This document shows positions 6,995 to 16,787 of a stretch of 64,000 bases of DNA, one piece after another. This DNA is from Candidatus Eisenbacteria bacterium (GTDB taxonomy: Bacteria; Eisenbacteria; RBG-16-71-46), in contig JADLBL010000026.1 of assembly GCA_020847735.1 (NCBI GenBank), positions 1-64,000 on the forward strand. Direction: 5' to 3'. The notes under the pieces were generated by a model, which had not been told where the DNA came from, did not search any database, and was given only the letters and a program-made list of their open reading frames with translations. How positions within the stretch are numbered: position 1 is the stretch's first letter; each line of letters opens with the position of its first letter. Both the position numbers and the translations under genes were made by a program.

Positions 6995-9139
6995 CTACGG
7001 CGCCGGCTTGCGGAACGTCCCGTCGGTGACCGCGGGGTTCAGCTTCACCGACGTCGTCTTCATCTGCAGGAAGGGAGCGCCGTCACGCAGCATCCGGGAC
7101 TGGTGCGGGTAGCGCAGCGAGCCCTCGGGAGCCCAGTCCTCGAAGAGTTGCACGACGCGCGCCGGCCCCATCTGCCCACCGCCTTCGTCCTGGTAGGCGC
7201 AGCCCGCGAGGGTGCCGTCCTCGGCGAAGAGCAGGGTCAGGTCCTGCGACCTGGCCCCGAGCACCGCGGCCGCGCGATAGGAGGCGTCGCCGACCTTCTC
7301 CGGGGCGTCGAGCGCGGCGAGTTCGACCTTCGCCGGATCGGAGAACAGCCGCCAGAGCGAGCGCTCCCACTCCTTCGCGGTCTCCTCGGCCGCCTTCGGG
7401 TTGTCGCGCGACTGGCCCATGCCGCTCATCCAGCCAGCCTTGCCGTCGAAACCCTGGCGGATCTCGCCGAACGGCAGCTTCTGCAGCGAGACCTGCCGGT
7501 CCGGAAACGCCCACGTCTCCTCGCTGGTGAGCGCGATGCTCTGGCCCTGCATGGTCAGGTTGGCCTCGCCCGAGATCGTCACCGACTTGACCGCGCCCCA
7601 CGCCGCGCTGCCGCCGGCGGCCTGCGCGGCGGCGGCGAGCCACTCGCCGCCCTTGCGCTTCGCCTCCGGGGTCGCCGCCACACCCGGGTGCTTCGAGGGC
7701 GGAGGCGGGATCGTGATGTCCACGCGCTCGACGGGCAACCCGGCGCTCGCGAGCGGACGGTCGAACTCGGACTCCTTGCCGACGATGATCGCGACCTGGC
7801 GGTCGGGGTGGATCTTGCGCTTCGCCGCCGCCAGGACACCCTCGCTCGTCACGTCTTCGAGGGCCTTCTGGTAGCGCTGGAGGAAGTCGGCCGGATATCC
7901 GATCGCCTCGTAGTAGGCCGCCCGGAACAGCACCTGGCTCGGATCCTCGAAGTTGAAGACGTAGCCGTTGACGACCGCCTGCTTCGCGGCCTGCAGTTCC
8001 GACCCGGTGAACGGTGACTGCGTGACCGCCCGCACCTCGTCGCGAACCAGCCCGAGGGCCGTCATCGTCGAGTCGTTGCGGGTGAGCGTGAAGCCCATGA
8101 AGATGCCGGGCTTCTGGAAGTCCGATCCCGCGCGGGCGCCGGCCGCGTAGGCGAGCCCGCGCTGCGTGCGGATGTGCTGGAACATGCGCGACGAGAATCC
8201 GCCGCCCAGCCCCTGCTCGAGCACCTGCAGCGCCGCGTAGTCGGGATCGTCCGCCCGCGAGCCCGGCTCCGCGACGACGATGCCGGACTGGGTCACGTCG
8301 TCCTTGGGCGCGAACACGAGCCGGGGTTCGACCGAAGTAGGGGTCGGCGGCAGCACGGGCTTGGGCGTGCCGCTCTTCTTCCAGTCCCCGAACCTCGCCG
8401 CCAGGAGCTTCTTCATGTCGGCGGCGCGGAAGTCGCCGTAGACAGCGACGATCATGCGCTCCGGCACGAAGATCCTCGCGTGCAGCGCCTGGCAGTCGCC
8501 CGGGGAAATGGGCTCGACGGTGGCGTACTCGGGCTGCGCGGACCACGGGCTGTCCTTGCCGTAGATCGCGAGCGTGCCGGTGCGGAACAGCATCGGCAGC
8601 ATCTCGTCGTTGCGCCCCGCGATCGAGCGGCGCAGGCCCACCTTGGCGAGCTCGATCTTGTCCGCCGGGAACGCCGGCTGGCGCAGGATCTCGGCCCACA
8701 GGCCGAGCACCTCGGCCGTGTTGTCGCTCAGGCAGCGGAAACCGGCGTTCGCGAGCCCCGCGCCGATGTTCGAGTTGATGGACGCTCCGATCGCCCCGAG
8801 GCGGTCGTCGAGCCAGTCGCCCGGGTGCGCGGCCGTGCCGCCCGAGCGCATGACCTCGCCGGCCAGTTCCCGCAGCCCGGCGCGATCGTTCGGCGCGAGC
8901 GAGGGACTCGAGAGGAAATAGGCCGTCCCCTTGACGACCGGCAGGTCGTGATTCTCGAGTAGTAGCACGACCGCACCGTTCGGCAGCACGTAGCGTTCGG
9001 GCTGGATCGCCGGAATGCGGCCGATGGGCGGCACCGGAAGCTGTCGCGGATCGTACTTCGAGACGTCGGTCGCCGAGGCGTTCGTCGCGGCGAGCAGCGC
9101 GGCGAGGAACAGCAGGCGCGTCAGGCGGATCGGGTTCAT
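6995..9139 (-). CDS. M16 peptidase-like protein without zinc motif, with LolA-like C-terminus
   Basis: A 714-residue exported protein (signal peptide about 1-23). Residues about 45-465 are two M16 halves, but the zinc motif H-x-x-E-H is replaced by RELAGEV, so it should be non-catalytic. In bacterial M16B pairs such a partner completes the chamber of the active subunit. Beyond M16, residues about 500-700 contain strand-rich text (VTISGEANLTMQGQ, FGEIRQGFDGKAGWM) resembling LolA/outer-membrane lipoprotein-sorting folds; that part is my inference. It starts two bases after the stop of the active homologue. Confidence 0.82.
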   Translation of the reverse strand: MNPIRLTRLLFLAALLAATNASATDVSKYDPRQLPVPPIGRIPAIQPERYVLPNGAVVLLLENHDLPVVKGTAYFLSSPSLAPNDRAGLRELAGEVMRSGGTAAHPGDWLDDRLGAIGASINSNIGAGLANAGFRCLSDNTAEVLGLWAEILRQPAFPADKIELAKVGLRRSIAGRNDEMLPMLFRTGTLAIYGKDSPWSAQPEYATVEPISPGDCQALHARIFVPERMIVAVYGDFRAADMKKLLAARFGDWKKSGTPKPVLPPTPTSVEPRLVFAPKDDVTQSGIVVAEPGSRADDPDYAALQVLEQGLGGGFSSRMFQHIRTQRGLAYAAGARAGSDFQKPGIFMGFTLTRNDSTMTALGLVRDEVRAVTQSPFTGSELQAAKQAVVNGYVFNFEDPSQVLFRAAYYEAIGYPADFLQRYQKALEDVTSEGVLAAAKRKIHPDRQVAIIVGKESEFDRPLASAGLPVERVDITIPPPPSKHPGVAATPEAKRKGGEWLAAAAQAAGGSAAWGAVKSVTISGEANLTMQGQSIALTSEETWAFPDRQVSLQKLPFGEIRQGFDGKAGWMSGMGQSRDNPKAAEETAKEWERSLWRLFSDPAKVELAALDAPEKVGDASYRAAAVLGARSQDLTLLFAEDGTLAGCAYQDEGGGQMGPARVVQLFEDWAPEGSLRYPHQSRMLRDGAPFLQMKTTSVKLNPAVTDGTFRKPAP

Positions 9140-9141
9140 CG

Positions 9142-10737
9142 TCAGCGCCCTCCCTTCGCGGCTTCCCCGTCCTGCGACGGGTTCACGATCATGGCGACGG
9201 TCCGGTTGCTCTTCACGAGCGCCTGCTTCATCACCGCGATCAGATCCTGCGGAGTGAGCGCCTGGACGCGCTCCTGCTCGCGGAAGAACTCGCGCCAGCC
9301 CCCGTACAGCACCTGCGCCTGCGCGAGTTCACCGGCGAGCTGGCCGTTGTCTTCGGCGGCGCCGATCTTCTGCGCACGAACCCGGACCTTGTAGCCGTCC
9401 AGTTCCTCCTGCGTGAACGGCTTGTCGCCCAGCACCTCGTCGATCACGTCGTAAGCCGCCTTCTCGACCACCGCCGGGTCCTGGCCCGAGGCCGGAACCA
9501 GGAACATGGTGAACAGGTTCGGGTAGCGCTCGCCCGGCGTGCCGGTTCCCACTCCGGCCTGCACGGCGATGTGCTTCTCCTTGACCAGCGTCTTGTAGAG
9601 GCGGGACCAGTGGCCACCGCCCAGCAGGTCCGCCGCGGCCTTCCACGCCGCGTAGCTCGGGTCCGAGACCGCGGGAATGTGCCAGCCCACGATCACGAAC
9701 GGCTGCGCCTTGTCCTCGAGGAGAACCCGCCGTTCGGCGATCTGCTTCGGTTCGACCGTGTCGATCGGCGGCGGCGCGGGCGCGTCGGAAACGTCGCTGA
9801 AGTACTTGTTCGCGAGGCGCTTCATCTCCGCCAGCGTCACGTCGCCGACGACCGCGATCGTCATGTTCTTGGCGACGTAGTTGCGACGGAAGAACTGCTC
9901 GCCCTGCGTGCGGCTGAAGGTCTTGAGGTCGGACGGGTAGCCGATCCCGCCGAAGCCGTACGGGTGGGCGTTGAAGGCCGAGGTGATGAACTCGTAGTAG
10001 AGCCGCCCGATCGGCGAGGACTCGACGCGCATGCGCCGCTCCTCGTAGACGACGTCGCGTTCCTTGTAGAACTCGCGGAACACCGGATCCACCATCGCCC
10101 CCGCGAACAGCGAGGCCCACAGTTCGAGCCGATTGGACGGCAGCGAGTAGAAGTAGGCCGTGATGTCGTCCGCCGTGAACGCGTTGACGTTCTGTCCGCC
10201 CGCCTGCTCGATGAGCTGCGAGTACTCGCCGGTGACGACGTACTTGCCGGCGGCGATCTGCGAGTCGAGGAAGGCCTTCTCGAGTCGCACCAGCGCGGCC
10301 GTGTCGGCTCGCGCGCCCTTGCGGCGCTCGTCCAGCAGCGCCGCCCACGCCTTCTCCTCCGCGTCCATGGCGACCTTCTCCTTCGCCGCGTCGGTCGTTC
10401 CGACGAGCGAGGTTCCCTTGAACGCCATGTGCTCCATCATGTGCGCGAGCCCGGTGGTGCCGACCTGGTCGTTCGCCGAGCCGGAGCCGACCACGGTGAA
10501 GAAACTGAAGACGGGCGCCTGGTGGCGCTCGACGACCAGGAAGCGCAGGCCGTTCGGCAGCGTGAACTCCTGGACCTGGCGTTCGATGGACTCGAGTCCG
10601 GTGCGCGCGGTCGCGGGGGGCGCCGACCGGGCCGCCGGTTTCGCGGGCGCGGCCCGCAGGGCCGCGGGGATCGCGAGGGCGAGGGCGCACGCCAGTCCGA
10701 GCGAAATCCTCCCGGCCGGGCGATGGAGCTTCAACAT
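9142..10737 (-). CDS. Exported zinc peptidase, M16 (pitrilysin) family
   Basis: A 531-residue periplasmic metalloprotease with a signal peptide (about 1-29). The inverted zinc motif HMMEH appears in GLAHMMEHMAFKGT, and the third ligand is the glutamate in DVVYEERRM. The segment NAFTADDITAYF matches the M16 substrate-contact region. An extra charged stretch of about 60 residues lies between motif and third ligand. Active M16B subunits work with an inactive partner, which is the gene immediately downstream. The ATG at 10737 has AAGGAGG seven bases upstream. Confidence 0.9.
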   Translation of the reverse strand: MLKLHRPAGRISLGLACALALAIPAALRAAPAKPAARSAPPATARTGLESIERQVQEFTLPNGLRFLVVERHQAPVFSFFTVVGSGSANDQVGTTGLAHMMEHMAFKGTSLVGTTDAAKEKVAMDAEEKAWAALLDERRKGARADTAALVRLEKAFLDSQIAAGKYVVTGEYSQLIEQAGGQNVNAFTADDITAYFYSLPSNRLELWASLFAGAMVDPVFREFYKERDVVYEERRMRVESSPIGRLYYEFITSAFNAHPYGFGGIGYPSDLKTFSRTQGEQFFRRNYVAKNMTIAVVGDVTLAEMKRLANKYFSDVSDAPAPPPIDTVEPKQIAERRVLLEDKAQPFVIVGWHIPAVSDPSYAAWKAAADLLGGGHWSRLYKTLVKEKHIAVQAGVGTGTPGERYPNLFTMFLVPASGQDPAVVEKAAYDVIDEVLGDKPFTQEELDGYKVRVRAQKIGAAEDNGQLAGELAQAQVLYGGWREFFREQERVQALTPQDLIAVMKQALVKSNRTVAMIVNPSQDGEAAKGGR

Positions 10738-10792
10738 GCAGATCCTCCTTGGAAATGCCGTCGGGTTGCACCTGGGATTGGAAGCGCGGGCG

Positions 10793-10821
10793 ACTATCGC
10801 ACCCCGCCCCGGTGGCGGCAA
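10793..10821 (-). promoter_or_regulatory. Putative promoter of the M16 peptidase operon
   Basis: Minus strand TTGCCG (10816-10821), 17-nt spacer, GATAGT (10793-10798). It would give a leader of about 50 nt containing the AAGGAGG ribosome binding site of the first M16 gene. Confidence 0.45.
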
Positions 10822-10911
10822 AGGCTCTCCCACTCGGGGGTGACCGGCGCGGCAGGACGGCGGACGAAGGCGGCGGGTGGAGCTGGTGCGAAGGTCGCGC
10901 CGAAACGCGTG

Positions 10912-10940
10912 CGCCCCCGCCGGACCAGCCGGCGGGGGCG
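10912..10940 (-). terminator. Hairpin terminator after metK
   Basis: A perfect 12-bp stem CGCCCCCGCCGG (10912-10923) with its complement at 10929-10940 and a 5-nt loop, 29 nt past the metK stop. It closes the long lptC-to-metK gene run. Confidence 0.7.
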
Positions 10941-10969
10941 TCGCAGGGGCTTCGTCGCGGCCCGGACCC

Positions 10970-12109
10970 TCAGGCGCTGCGCGCCAGGTCCCTCGCCCGG
11001 TTCGTCTTCTCCCACGCGAACTCGGGGCGGCCGAAGTGACCGTACGCGGCGGTCGCGCGGTAGATCGGCCGGCGCAGCTTGAGCGCCTCGATGATGCCGC
11101 GCGGCGTGAGGTCGAAGTTCTTCCGCACGATCGAGGTGAGCTTGTCGTCGCTGACCTTGCCGGTGCCGAAGCTGTCCACCGTGACGCTCACCGGCTCGAC
11201 GACGCCGATCGCGTACGCGACCTGCACTTCGCAGCGGTCGCACAGTCCCGACGCCACGAGGTTCTTGGCGACCCAGCGCGCGGCGTAGCAGGCGGAGCGG
11301 TCCACCTTGCTCGGATCCTTGCCCGAAAACGCGCCGCCGCCGTGCCGGCCCATCCCGCCGTAGGTGTCCACGATGATCTTGCGCCCGGTGAGTCCGCAAT
11401 CCCCCATCGGCCCGCCGATCACGAAACTGCCCGTGGGGTTGACGTGGAACTTGACCGGCTGCTTGCGGCTCACGAGCCGCTTCGGCAGCAGCGGCAGGAT
11501 CACCTTCTCGATCATGTCCCTGCGGATCTTCGCCTGCGTCGTCCGGTCCGAGTGCTGCGTCGAGAGCACGACCGTGTCCACGCGCACCGGGTGGGCGCCC
11601 TCGTACTCGACCGTCACCTGCGTCTTGCCGTCCGGCCGCAGGTAGTCCACGAGGCCCTGTTTGCGCACCTTCGAGAGGCGCATCGCGAGCTTGTGCGCCA
11701 GCATGATCGGCAGCGGCATCAGCTCGGGAGTCTCGTTGCACGCGTAGCCGAACATGAGGCCCTGATCGCCGGCGCCGCCCGTGTTCACGCCCATGGCGAT
11801 GTCGGGCGACTGCTGGTCGATCGTCGTCATGACGGCGCAGGTGTGGCAGTCGAAGCCGTAGTTCGCGTCGTCGTAACCGATCCCCTTGATCACCGAGCGC
11901 ACGAGCTGGGGGATCTCGACGTAGGCCTTCGTGGTGATCTCGCCGGCGACGACGGCGAGCCCGGTGGTGACCATCGTTTCGCAGGCGACGCGGCTGGCGC
12001 GGTCCTGCGCCAGCATGGCGTCGAGAACGGCGTCCGAAATCTGGTCCGCGATCTTGTCGGGGTGGCCCTCGGTGACGGACTCGGAGGTGAACAGGTGACG
12101 CGACGCCAT
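10970..12109 (-). CDS. metK: S-adenosylmethionine synthase
   Basis: Makes SAM from methionine and ATP. The 379-residue product carries the signatures [15 protein letters not shown] near the N-terminus, [12 protein letters not shown], the phosphate loop [16 protein letters not shown] and the C-terminal [11 protein letters not shown]. The length fits the family. The ATG at 12109 has GAGGAG upstream; a start at 12160 would add 17 unconserved residues. It follows the SIS isomerase gene by 63 nt, the largest gap in this part of the run, so it could have its own promoter. No SAM riboswitch is seen in that gap. Confidence 0.97.
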   Translation of the reverse strand: MASRHLFTSESVTEGHPDKIADQISDAVLDAMLAQDRASRVACETMVTTGLAVVAGEITTKAYVEIPQLVRSVIKGIGYDDANYGFDCHTCAVMTTIDQQSPDIAMGVNTGGAGDQGLMFGYACNETPELMPLPIMLAHKLAMRLSKVRKQGLVDYLRPDGKTQVTVEYEGAHPVRVDTVVLSTQHSDRTTQAKIRRDMIEKVILPLLPKRLVSRKQPVKFHVNPTGSFVIGGPMGDCGLTGRKIIVDTYGGMGRHGGGAFSGKDPSKVDRSACYAARWVAKNLVASGLCDRCEVQVAYAIGVVEPVSVTVDSFGTGKVSDDKLTSIVRKNFDLTPRGIIEALKLRRPIYRATAAYGHFGRPEFAWEKTNRARDLARSA

Positions 12110-12172
12110 CGAATGCTCCTCGTGGAATGGGACCGGCCCCGGAGCGGCTGCTTCCGGCACCGTCGGCGAGCT

Positions 12173-13255
12173 TCAGCGGGGCCGGGACATCTCCGCCAGT
12201 CGCCTCTTGAACTCGTCAATGCTCGAAATGTCCACCGGGTCCACCCCGCCGAGCAACGCGAGATAGACGCTGAAGTAGTCGCCGAACTGCACGAGAGAGG
12301 CGAGCCGGGCCAGCCGGCTCTCCCCCGTGGAGTGCAGTTCGTGCACGGCCGCACCCTGGCGGGCCGCGTACTCCGCGGTGAGTTCGAGCCGAAGCTTCGC
12401 TTCGGCGCTGTCCTCCCGATCCCGCAGCACCAGCACCGAACTGCCCCGCTGCAACGCACCGGCGGCCTGCCAGCCGACGATTTCGTTGTGGTTCAGCTCG
12501 GGCACCGCCGCGGAATGGGCGGCGAGCTTAGCATTTTCGTGCAGCTGGTGCCGCCAGCGGAGCCCCACCGCCTCGACCGCTCCGGCGGACGAGTAAAGGA
12601 ACACGAACCGCCCGAGGCACGCCCGGGCGAGGCGCTTGGCCTCGTTCGTCGCCTCGGGGACGGCGAAGCCGATCCGCCCGCGGGCCGCGCGCATCACCGC
12701 GGCCGCCTCACGCCAGGCGGGCACGGGATCCGGAACCCATCCGAGCCCGGCGGCGAGCCGCGTGAGCGGCACCCAGCCGTGGAAGAGCGCCGCGCGGGGA
12801 GGCATTCCCGCCGGCACGGCCTGCACGTGCAGGCCACGCTCGCGGGCTCGCCCGGCGAGCGGGCCGCCGCTCGTCAGGGCGACCGAGGGAACGCCGCGCG
12901 CGTGCGATTCCGCCTCGAGAGCCAGCGTCTCTTCGGTGCCTCCCGAGTTGCTCGACAGCACGGCCAGCGAACGCGGGCCGACGCACGCCGGCCAGTGATA
13001 GTCGCGCACAACGAGCCAGGGCCGGGGAAGCAGATCGCGGTACATCGCGCCGGTCAGCTCGCCCGCGATCGCCGAGCCGCCCATGCCGCCGACCGCGACC
13101 AGGTCCGGATCGGCGAGCGGCAGCTTCCAGGGCGCGCCGTCGGTGCGTGCCAGCGCCTCCTCGACGTGCTCGGGAAGCGCGTCCACGAGCGCCGTCATGC
13201 CGCGGGGGTCGCGGCCGCCGTAGGGCGGCTCGAGCGAGGACGGGAGGTCGCTCAC
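12173..13255 (-). CDS. SIS-domain phosphoglucose/phosphomannose isomerase
   Basis: A 360-residue protein of the bifunctional PGI/PMI type, interconverting glucose-6-P or mannose-6-P with fructose-6-P. SIS-domain motifs are GMGGSAIAGE and the phosphate-binding SSNSGGTEET, and the catalytic region NHNEIVGW is present. The GTG start overlaps the ptsI stop by four bases (GTGA), which argues for translational coupling and makes a PTS-derived hexose phosphate a sensible substrate. The exact sugar specificity is inferred from context. Confidence 0.85.
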   Translation of the reverse strand: MSDLPSSLEPPYGGRDPRGMTALVDALPEHVEEALARTDGAPWKLPLADPDLVAVGGMGGSAIAGELTGAMYRDLLPRPWLVVRDYHWPACVGPRSLAVLSSNSGGTEETLALEAESHARGVPSVALTSGGPLAGRARERGLHVQAVPAGMPPRAALFHGWVPLTRLAAGLGWVPDPVPAWREAAAVMRAARGRIGFAVPEATNEAKRLARACLGRFVFLYSSAGAVEAVGLRWRHQLHENAKLAAHSAAVPELNHNEIVGWQAAGALQRGSSVLVLRDREDSAEAKLRLELTAEYAARQGAAVHELHSTGESRLARLASLVQFGDYFSVYLALLGGVDPVDISSIDEFKRRLAEMSRPR

Positions 13256-15033
13256 GCTTCGCGCCCCGCCGGTCCGCCGTCGCCCTGGCGCTCGTAGACC
13301 AGCACGCTCGGCAGCAGAGAATCCACGCGCTGACGGACCAGGCGGCGCACCTGCGCCGCCGAAGTGCACCGCAGCGCCTCGCCGGCGATCTCCCGCGCGG
13401 CCTCGTAGCGCACCGATCGGATCGCCAGCTTGACCCGCGGCAGGTCGGGTGGCGGCACCGACAGCTCGTCCACGCCCAGCCCGAGCAGCAGCACGGCGTT
13501 CTGAGGGTCGCTCGCCATCTCGCCGCACACGCCGACCCACCGCCGCTCGGCGTGTCCGGCGTCCACGGTGTGCCGGATGCTGCGCAGCACGGCCGGGTCC
13601 AGCGGCTCGTACAGGTGCGAGAGCCGTTCGTTGTCGCGGTCCATCGCCAGCGTGTACTGGATGAGGTCGTTCGATCCGACGGAGAAGAACTGCGAGTGCT
13701 TCGCGAGCGCGTCGGCCATCCACACGGCGCTCGGGGTCTCGATCATGATGCCGGTCTCGACCTGCGGATCGAAGGGTTTGCCGTCGCGCCGCAGCCCCTC
13801 GAGCGCCTCGTCACGCAGCGTCAGCGCGCGGGTGAGCTCGTCCACGCTCGAGACCATCGGGAACATCATGCGGACGCGGCCGTGCGCGCTCGCCCGGTAG
13901 ATCGCGCGGATCTGCGCGCGGAACATCTCCGGGCTCGAGAGCGCGAGCCGGATGCCCCGCAGGCCGAGAAACGGGTTGGTCTCGTGCGTCATGCCGAGAT
14001 ACGACGCGACCTTGTCGCCCCCCAGGTCCATCGTCCGGAACAGCACCGGACGGCCCTGCATCGCCTCGGTGACGCGGCGGTAGGCGAGATACTGTTCCTC
14101 CTCGCCGGGCAGGTCCACGCGGTTCATGTAGAAAAACTCGGTGCGGAAGAGCCCGACCGACTGGGCGCCGGCCTTGACGGCGGCCTCCACGTCCTCGGGC
14201 TGCTCCAGATTCGCGCCCAGTTCGACGGCCCGGCCGTCGAGCGTCTCGCAGGGCGCCGCCTGCAGCGCTTCGAGCGCGGCGACCTTGCGGCGCAGGCGCT
14301 CGGCGCGCGCGTCGAACTCGCTTCGCCTCGCCTCGTCCGGGTTGATCTCGACCAGGCCCTCGAAACCGTCCACCGTCGCCGTGTCGCCCGTCTTCGCGTG
14401 CAGGAGCGCGTCGCGCACGCTCACCACGGCCGGAATGCCGCGCCCGCGGGCGACGATCGCGCCGTGCGAGGTGCGCCCGCCCACCTCGAGCACGAACGCC
14501 AGCACGCGCTCGCGCGGCAGCATGGCCACCTCGCTGGGCCCGAGGTCGTGCGCGACGATCACGGCCGGCGAGACGAGGCCCTCGAGCTCGTTGCGGCCCT
14601 TGCCGAGCAGTTCGCGCAGCACGCGCCGTTCGCAATCCACGATGTCGGCGCGGCGCTCGCGCAGGTATTCGTCCTCGAGCTGCTCGAGCGCCGCCGCCAC
14701 GCGCGACATGTAGGCGCGGAACACGAAGCCCGGGAACAGCAGCATCTCGCGAACGCCCTTCTCGACCGTGCCGATCAGGTCGGGGTCGTCGAGGATGAGC
14801 AGGTGCGCGTCGTAGATGCGCGCGTCGTGCTCGCCCAGCTCGGCCGCGATGCCGTCGCGGATGGCGACGAGATCGCGCCGCGACTTGTCGAGCGCGGCGT
14901 GGAACCGCGCGAGCTCGGCCTCGACCTCCCCGGGAGCGATCGAATACTCGCGCACCGGGATTTCCTCGCGCTCGAACCGGAACGTGGGGCCGGAGGCGAA
15001 TCCCGGCGAGGCGGCGATGCCGCTCAGCTTCAT
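13252..15033 (-). CDS. ptsI: PTS enzyme I (PEP-protein phosphotransferase)
   Basis: Transfers phosphate from phosphoenolpyruvate to HPr. The 593-residue protein has the HPr-binding N-terminal region, the phosphorylated histidine H190 in GGRTSHGAIVARG, a linker, and the PEP-binding barrel with LFRTEFFYMNR, LGLRGIRL, and the catalytic cysteine in VGVCGEMASD. No GAF domain is fused, so it is the sugar-PTS type rather than the nitrogen PtsP. Its ATG overlaps the ptsH stop (ATGA). Confidence 0.96.
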   Translation of the reverse strand: MKLSGIAASPGFASGPTFRFEREEIPVREYSIAPGEVEAELARFHAALDKSRRDLVAIRDGIAAELGEHDARIYDAHLLILDDPDLIGTVEKGVREMLLFPGFVFRAYMSRVAAALEQLEDEYLRERRADIVDCERRVLRELLGKGRNELEGLVSPAVIVAHDLGPSEVAMLPRERVLAFVLEVGGRTSHGAIVARGRGIPAVVSVRDALLHAKTGDTATVDGFEGLVEINPDEARRSEFDARAERLRRKVAALEALQAAPCETLDGRAVELGANLEQPEDVEAAVKAGAQSVGLFRTEFFYMNRVDLPGEEEQYLAYRRVTEAMQGRPVLFRTMDLGGDKVASYLGMTHETNPFLGLRGIRLALSSPEMFRAQIRAIYRASAHGRVRMMFPMVSSVDELTRALTLRDEALEGLRRDGKPFDPQVETGIMIETPSAVWMADALAKHSQFFSVGSNDLIQYTLAMDRDNERLSHLYEPLDPAVLRSIRHTVDAGHAERRWVGVCGEMASDPQNAVLLLGLGVDELSVPPPDLPRVKLAIRSVRYEAAREIAGEALRCTSAAQVRRLVRQRVDSLLPSVLVYERQGDGGPAGREA

Positions 15034-15299
15034 GGCTCTCCCCCGAACTTGCCGTCCACCAGCTCGCGGATCGCCTGCAGCGCCTCCTGCTCGTCCGGGC
15101 CGACGGTGCGCACCGAGATCGTCGCCCCCTCCTCGGCGGCCAGCATCATGACGCCCATGATGCTCTTGCCGTTCACCTCGAGGTCGTCGCGCGAAACGAA
15201 CACCTCCGAACGGAACCTGGAAGCGGTCTTGACGAACAGGGCGCACGCACGGGCATGCAGACCGAGCTGATTCCGGATCACCAGCTGCAGATCGGGCAA
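15030..15299 (-). CDS. ptsH: Phosphocarrier protein HPr
   Basis: An 89-residue HPr. H15 in GLHARACALF accepts phosphate from enzyme I. S46 in NGKSIMGVMML matches the serine that HPr kinase phosphorylates, and hprK is encoded in the same run, so both the transport and the regulatory modification are plausible. I chose the TTG at 15299 because GGGAGG lies six bases upstream and the resulting length is typical; no ATG is suitably placed. Confidence 0.94.
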   Translation of the reverse strand: MPDLQLVIRNQLGLHARACALFVKTASRFRSEVFVSRDDLEVNGKSIMGVMMLAAEEGATISVRTVGPDEQEALQAIRELVDGKFGGEP

Positions 15300-15318
15300 G
15301 ACCGTCCTCCCTGACCCT

Positions 15319-16080
15319 TCAGAATCCGCGCAGCCACGCGGCTGCGAGCACGAGCGCACCGATGCCGAGCGCCCACTGCGTGGGCGAAGGGCGGGACCGT
15401 TGCGCGGAAACCAGACCGAGCCCGAGGCCACCGGCGAGGGCCGACTGTACCGCGATCGGACGGGGTTCGCCTCCCGGCGCGAGCGCCCAGGCGACGGCGA
15501 CGCCGACCACGATGCAGCCCCCGTAGGCGAGCACCCGGACCGCGGCTTCGAGCAGCCCGCGCAGCCGGCCGCCGAGCACGCCGGGTCCCTGGGCGTATCC
15601 CCAGCCCACCCCGGCGAGACGCACGCCCAGATGCACCGAGGCGTAGCAGGTCCACAGGGCGAGCGCGCCCCAGCCCGTCTCGGGCCGGGCGAGCGTGACG
15701 AGCACGCCGAGGACCGCGGCGAACGGACGCAGCGAAAACCAGAACAGCCGGTCACCGAGCGCCGCCAGCGTCGAGCCCAGCGCCGCCTTGACGCGGGCCA
15801 TCGCCACTTCGTCCGGTCCGGTACCCTGCGAGCGCTGCTCCTCGAGCTGCGCGACGGCGCCGAGCGCCAGCGAGGCCAGCGTCGGCTGGGTGTTGAAGTA
15901 GGCCGTGTGCTCGGCGAGGCGCGAGCGACGCTCGGCCGCGTCGCGGTAGAGCGCTTCGAGCGCGGGCTGCAGCGCGTACACCCAGCCCACCCCCTGCTGG
16001 CGCTCGAAGTTCCAGGTCGCCTGCAGGAGGTTCGCGCGCAGGGCCATGCGCAGGAGCGTCCGGAATCCGAGCTTCGCCAT
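15319..16080 (-). CDS. PTS mannose-family IID membrane component
   Basis: A 253-residue protein matching the IID subunit of mannose-type permeases: an N-terminal RTLLRMALRANLLQATWNFERQQGVGW, an AYFNTQP helix-loop typical of ManZ, and three to four hydrophobic segments in the last 120 residues. It acts with IIC to carry the sugar across the inner membrane. It follows the IIC gene with a one-base overlap and precedes ptsH by 19 nt. Confidence 0.88.
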   Translation of the reverse strand: MAKLGFRTLLRMALRANLLQATWNFERQQGVGWVYALQPALEALYRDAAERRSRLAEHTAYFNTQPTLASLALGAVAQLEEQRSQGTGPDEVAMARVKAALGSTLAALGDRLFWFSLRPFAAVLGVLVTLARPETGWGALALWTCYASVHLGVRLAGVGWGYAQGPGVLGGRLRGLLEAAVRVLAYGGCIVVGVAVAWALAPGGEPRPIAVQSALAGGLGLGLVSAQRSRPSPTQWALGIGALVLAAAWLRGF

Positions 16081-16787
16081 CAGGGAGTTCCCATCACGAG
16101 CGTCAGCCAGGCTCCGATCATGGCGGCCGCGAAGACCGCGGCGCGGATCAGCCGCCGCTGCACGAACGCGTGCAGCAGCTGCGCGAGTCCGAAGCCGAGC
16201 CACAGCGGCTGGGCGAGCGTCCAGGCGCGCGAGAGGTGCAGCGATTCGTTCTCCACGAAGCCGCGCAGCAGCAGCGCGGCGCCTCCGATCCACACGGCGC
16301 AGAACGCGACGCCGACGCCGAACGCCATCGCCGCCCCCGCGAGGTTCGCGATGCCCGGCGCGCCCTCGTGGCCGGCGCGCAGCTCCGCCTCGCACCACCG
16401 CGCCAGGCCCTCGTTGCGGCGGCGCTGCCAGCGGATGAGCGGCACGCCGGTCGTGGCGGCCAGCAGGCCGGCGAACACGCCCGCGAGCTGCGCGGCGTCG
16501 CGCCACGGCTGGAGCCCCGCTCCCGGCGCCAGCGCCAGCGCGACGCCGGCGCCGACGACTCCGCCGGCGGCATAGTCCTCGGGCGTGCGCGAGCCGATCG
16601 GCAGCGTGCTCGCGGCCAGGATCTGCAGGACGACGCCCACCGCCAGCGCCGTCGCCCAGTCCCCCCACAACCAGCCGATCAGCGAGGCCGTGACGAGCGG
16701 CTGCGAGAGCAGCGTCTGCGCCACCGGTGTGGCGTCGAGCGCGGCGACGCCGCCGAGCAGCGCCGTCAGCGCGACCCGGACGATCAC
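16080..16787 (-). CDS. PTS mannose-family IIC membrane component
   Basis: A 235-residue, strongly hydrophobic protein with about six or seven membrane segments. PLVTASLIGWLWGDWATALAVGVVLQ and the following TLPIGSRTPEDYAAG block fit the sugar-binding IIC channel of the Man family. It overlaps both neighbours (IIB by four bases, IID by one). Family members carry mannose, glucose, amino sugars, sorbose or galactosamine; the substrate cannot be read here. Confidence 0.86.
   Translation of the reverse strand: MIVRVALTALLGGVAALDATPVAQTLLSQPLVTASLIGWLWGDWATALAVGVVLQILAASTLPIGSRTPEDYAAGGVVGAGVALALAPGAGLQPWRDAAQLAGVFAGLLAATTGVPLIRWQRRRNEGLARWCEAELRAGHEGAPGIANLAGAAMAFGVGVAFCAVWIGGAALLLRGFVENESLHLSRAWTLAQPLWLGFGLAQLLHAFVQRRLIRAAVFAAAMIGAWLTLVMGTP

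Noticed and set aside
12110-12172. A SAM riboswitch upstream of metK
   Set aside because: The gap is only 63 nt and shows no SAM-I, SAM-II or SAH core; ahcY likewise has no riboswitch-like leader.
10877-13297. A long plus-strand frame opposite metK and the SIS isomerase
   Set aside because: Antisense shadow of genes with clear catalytic motifs; no ribosome binding site.
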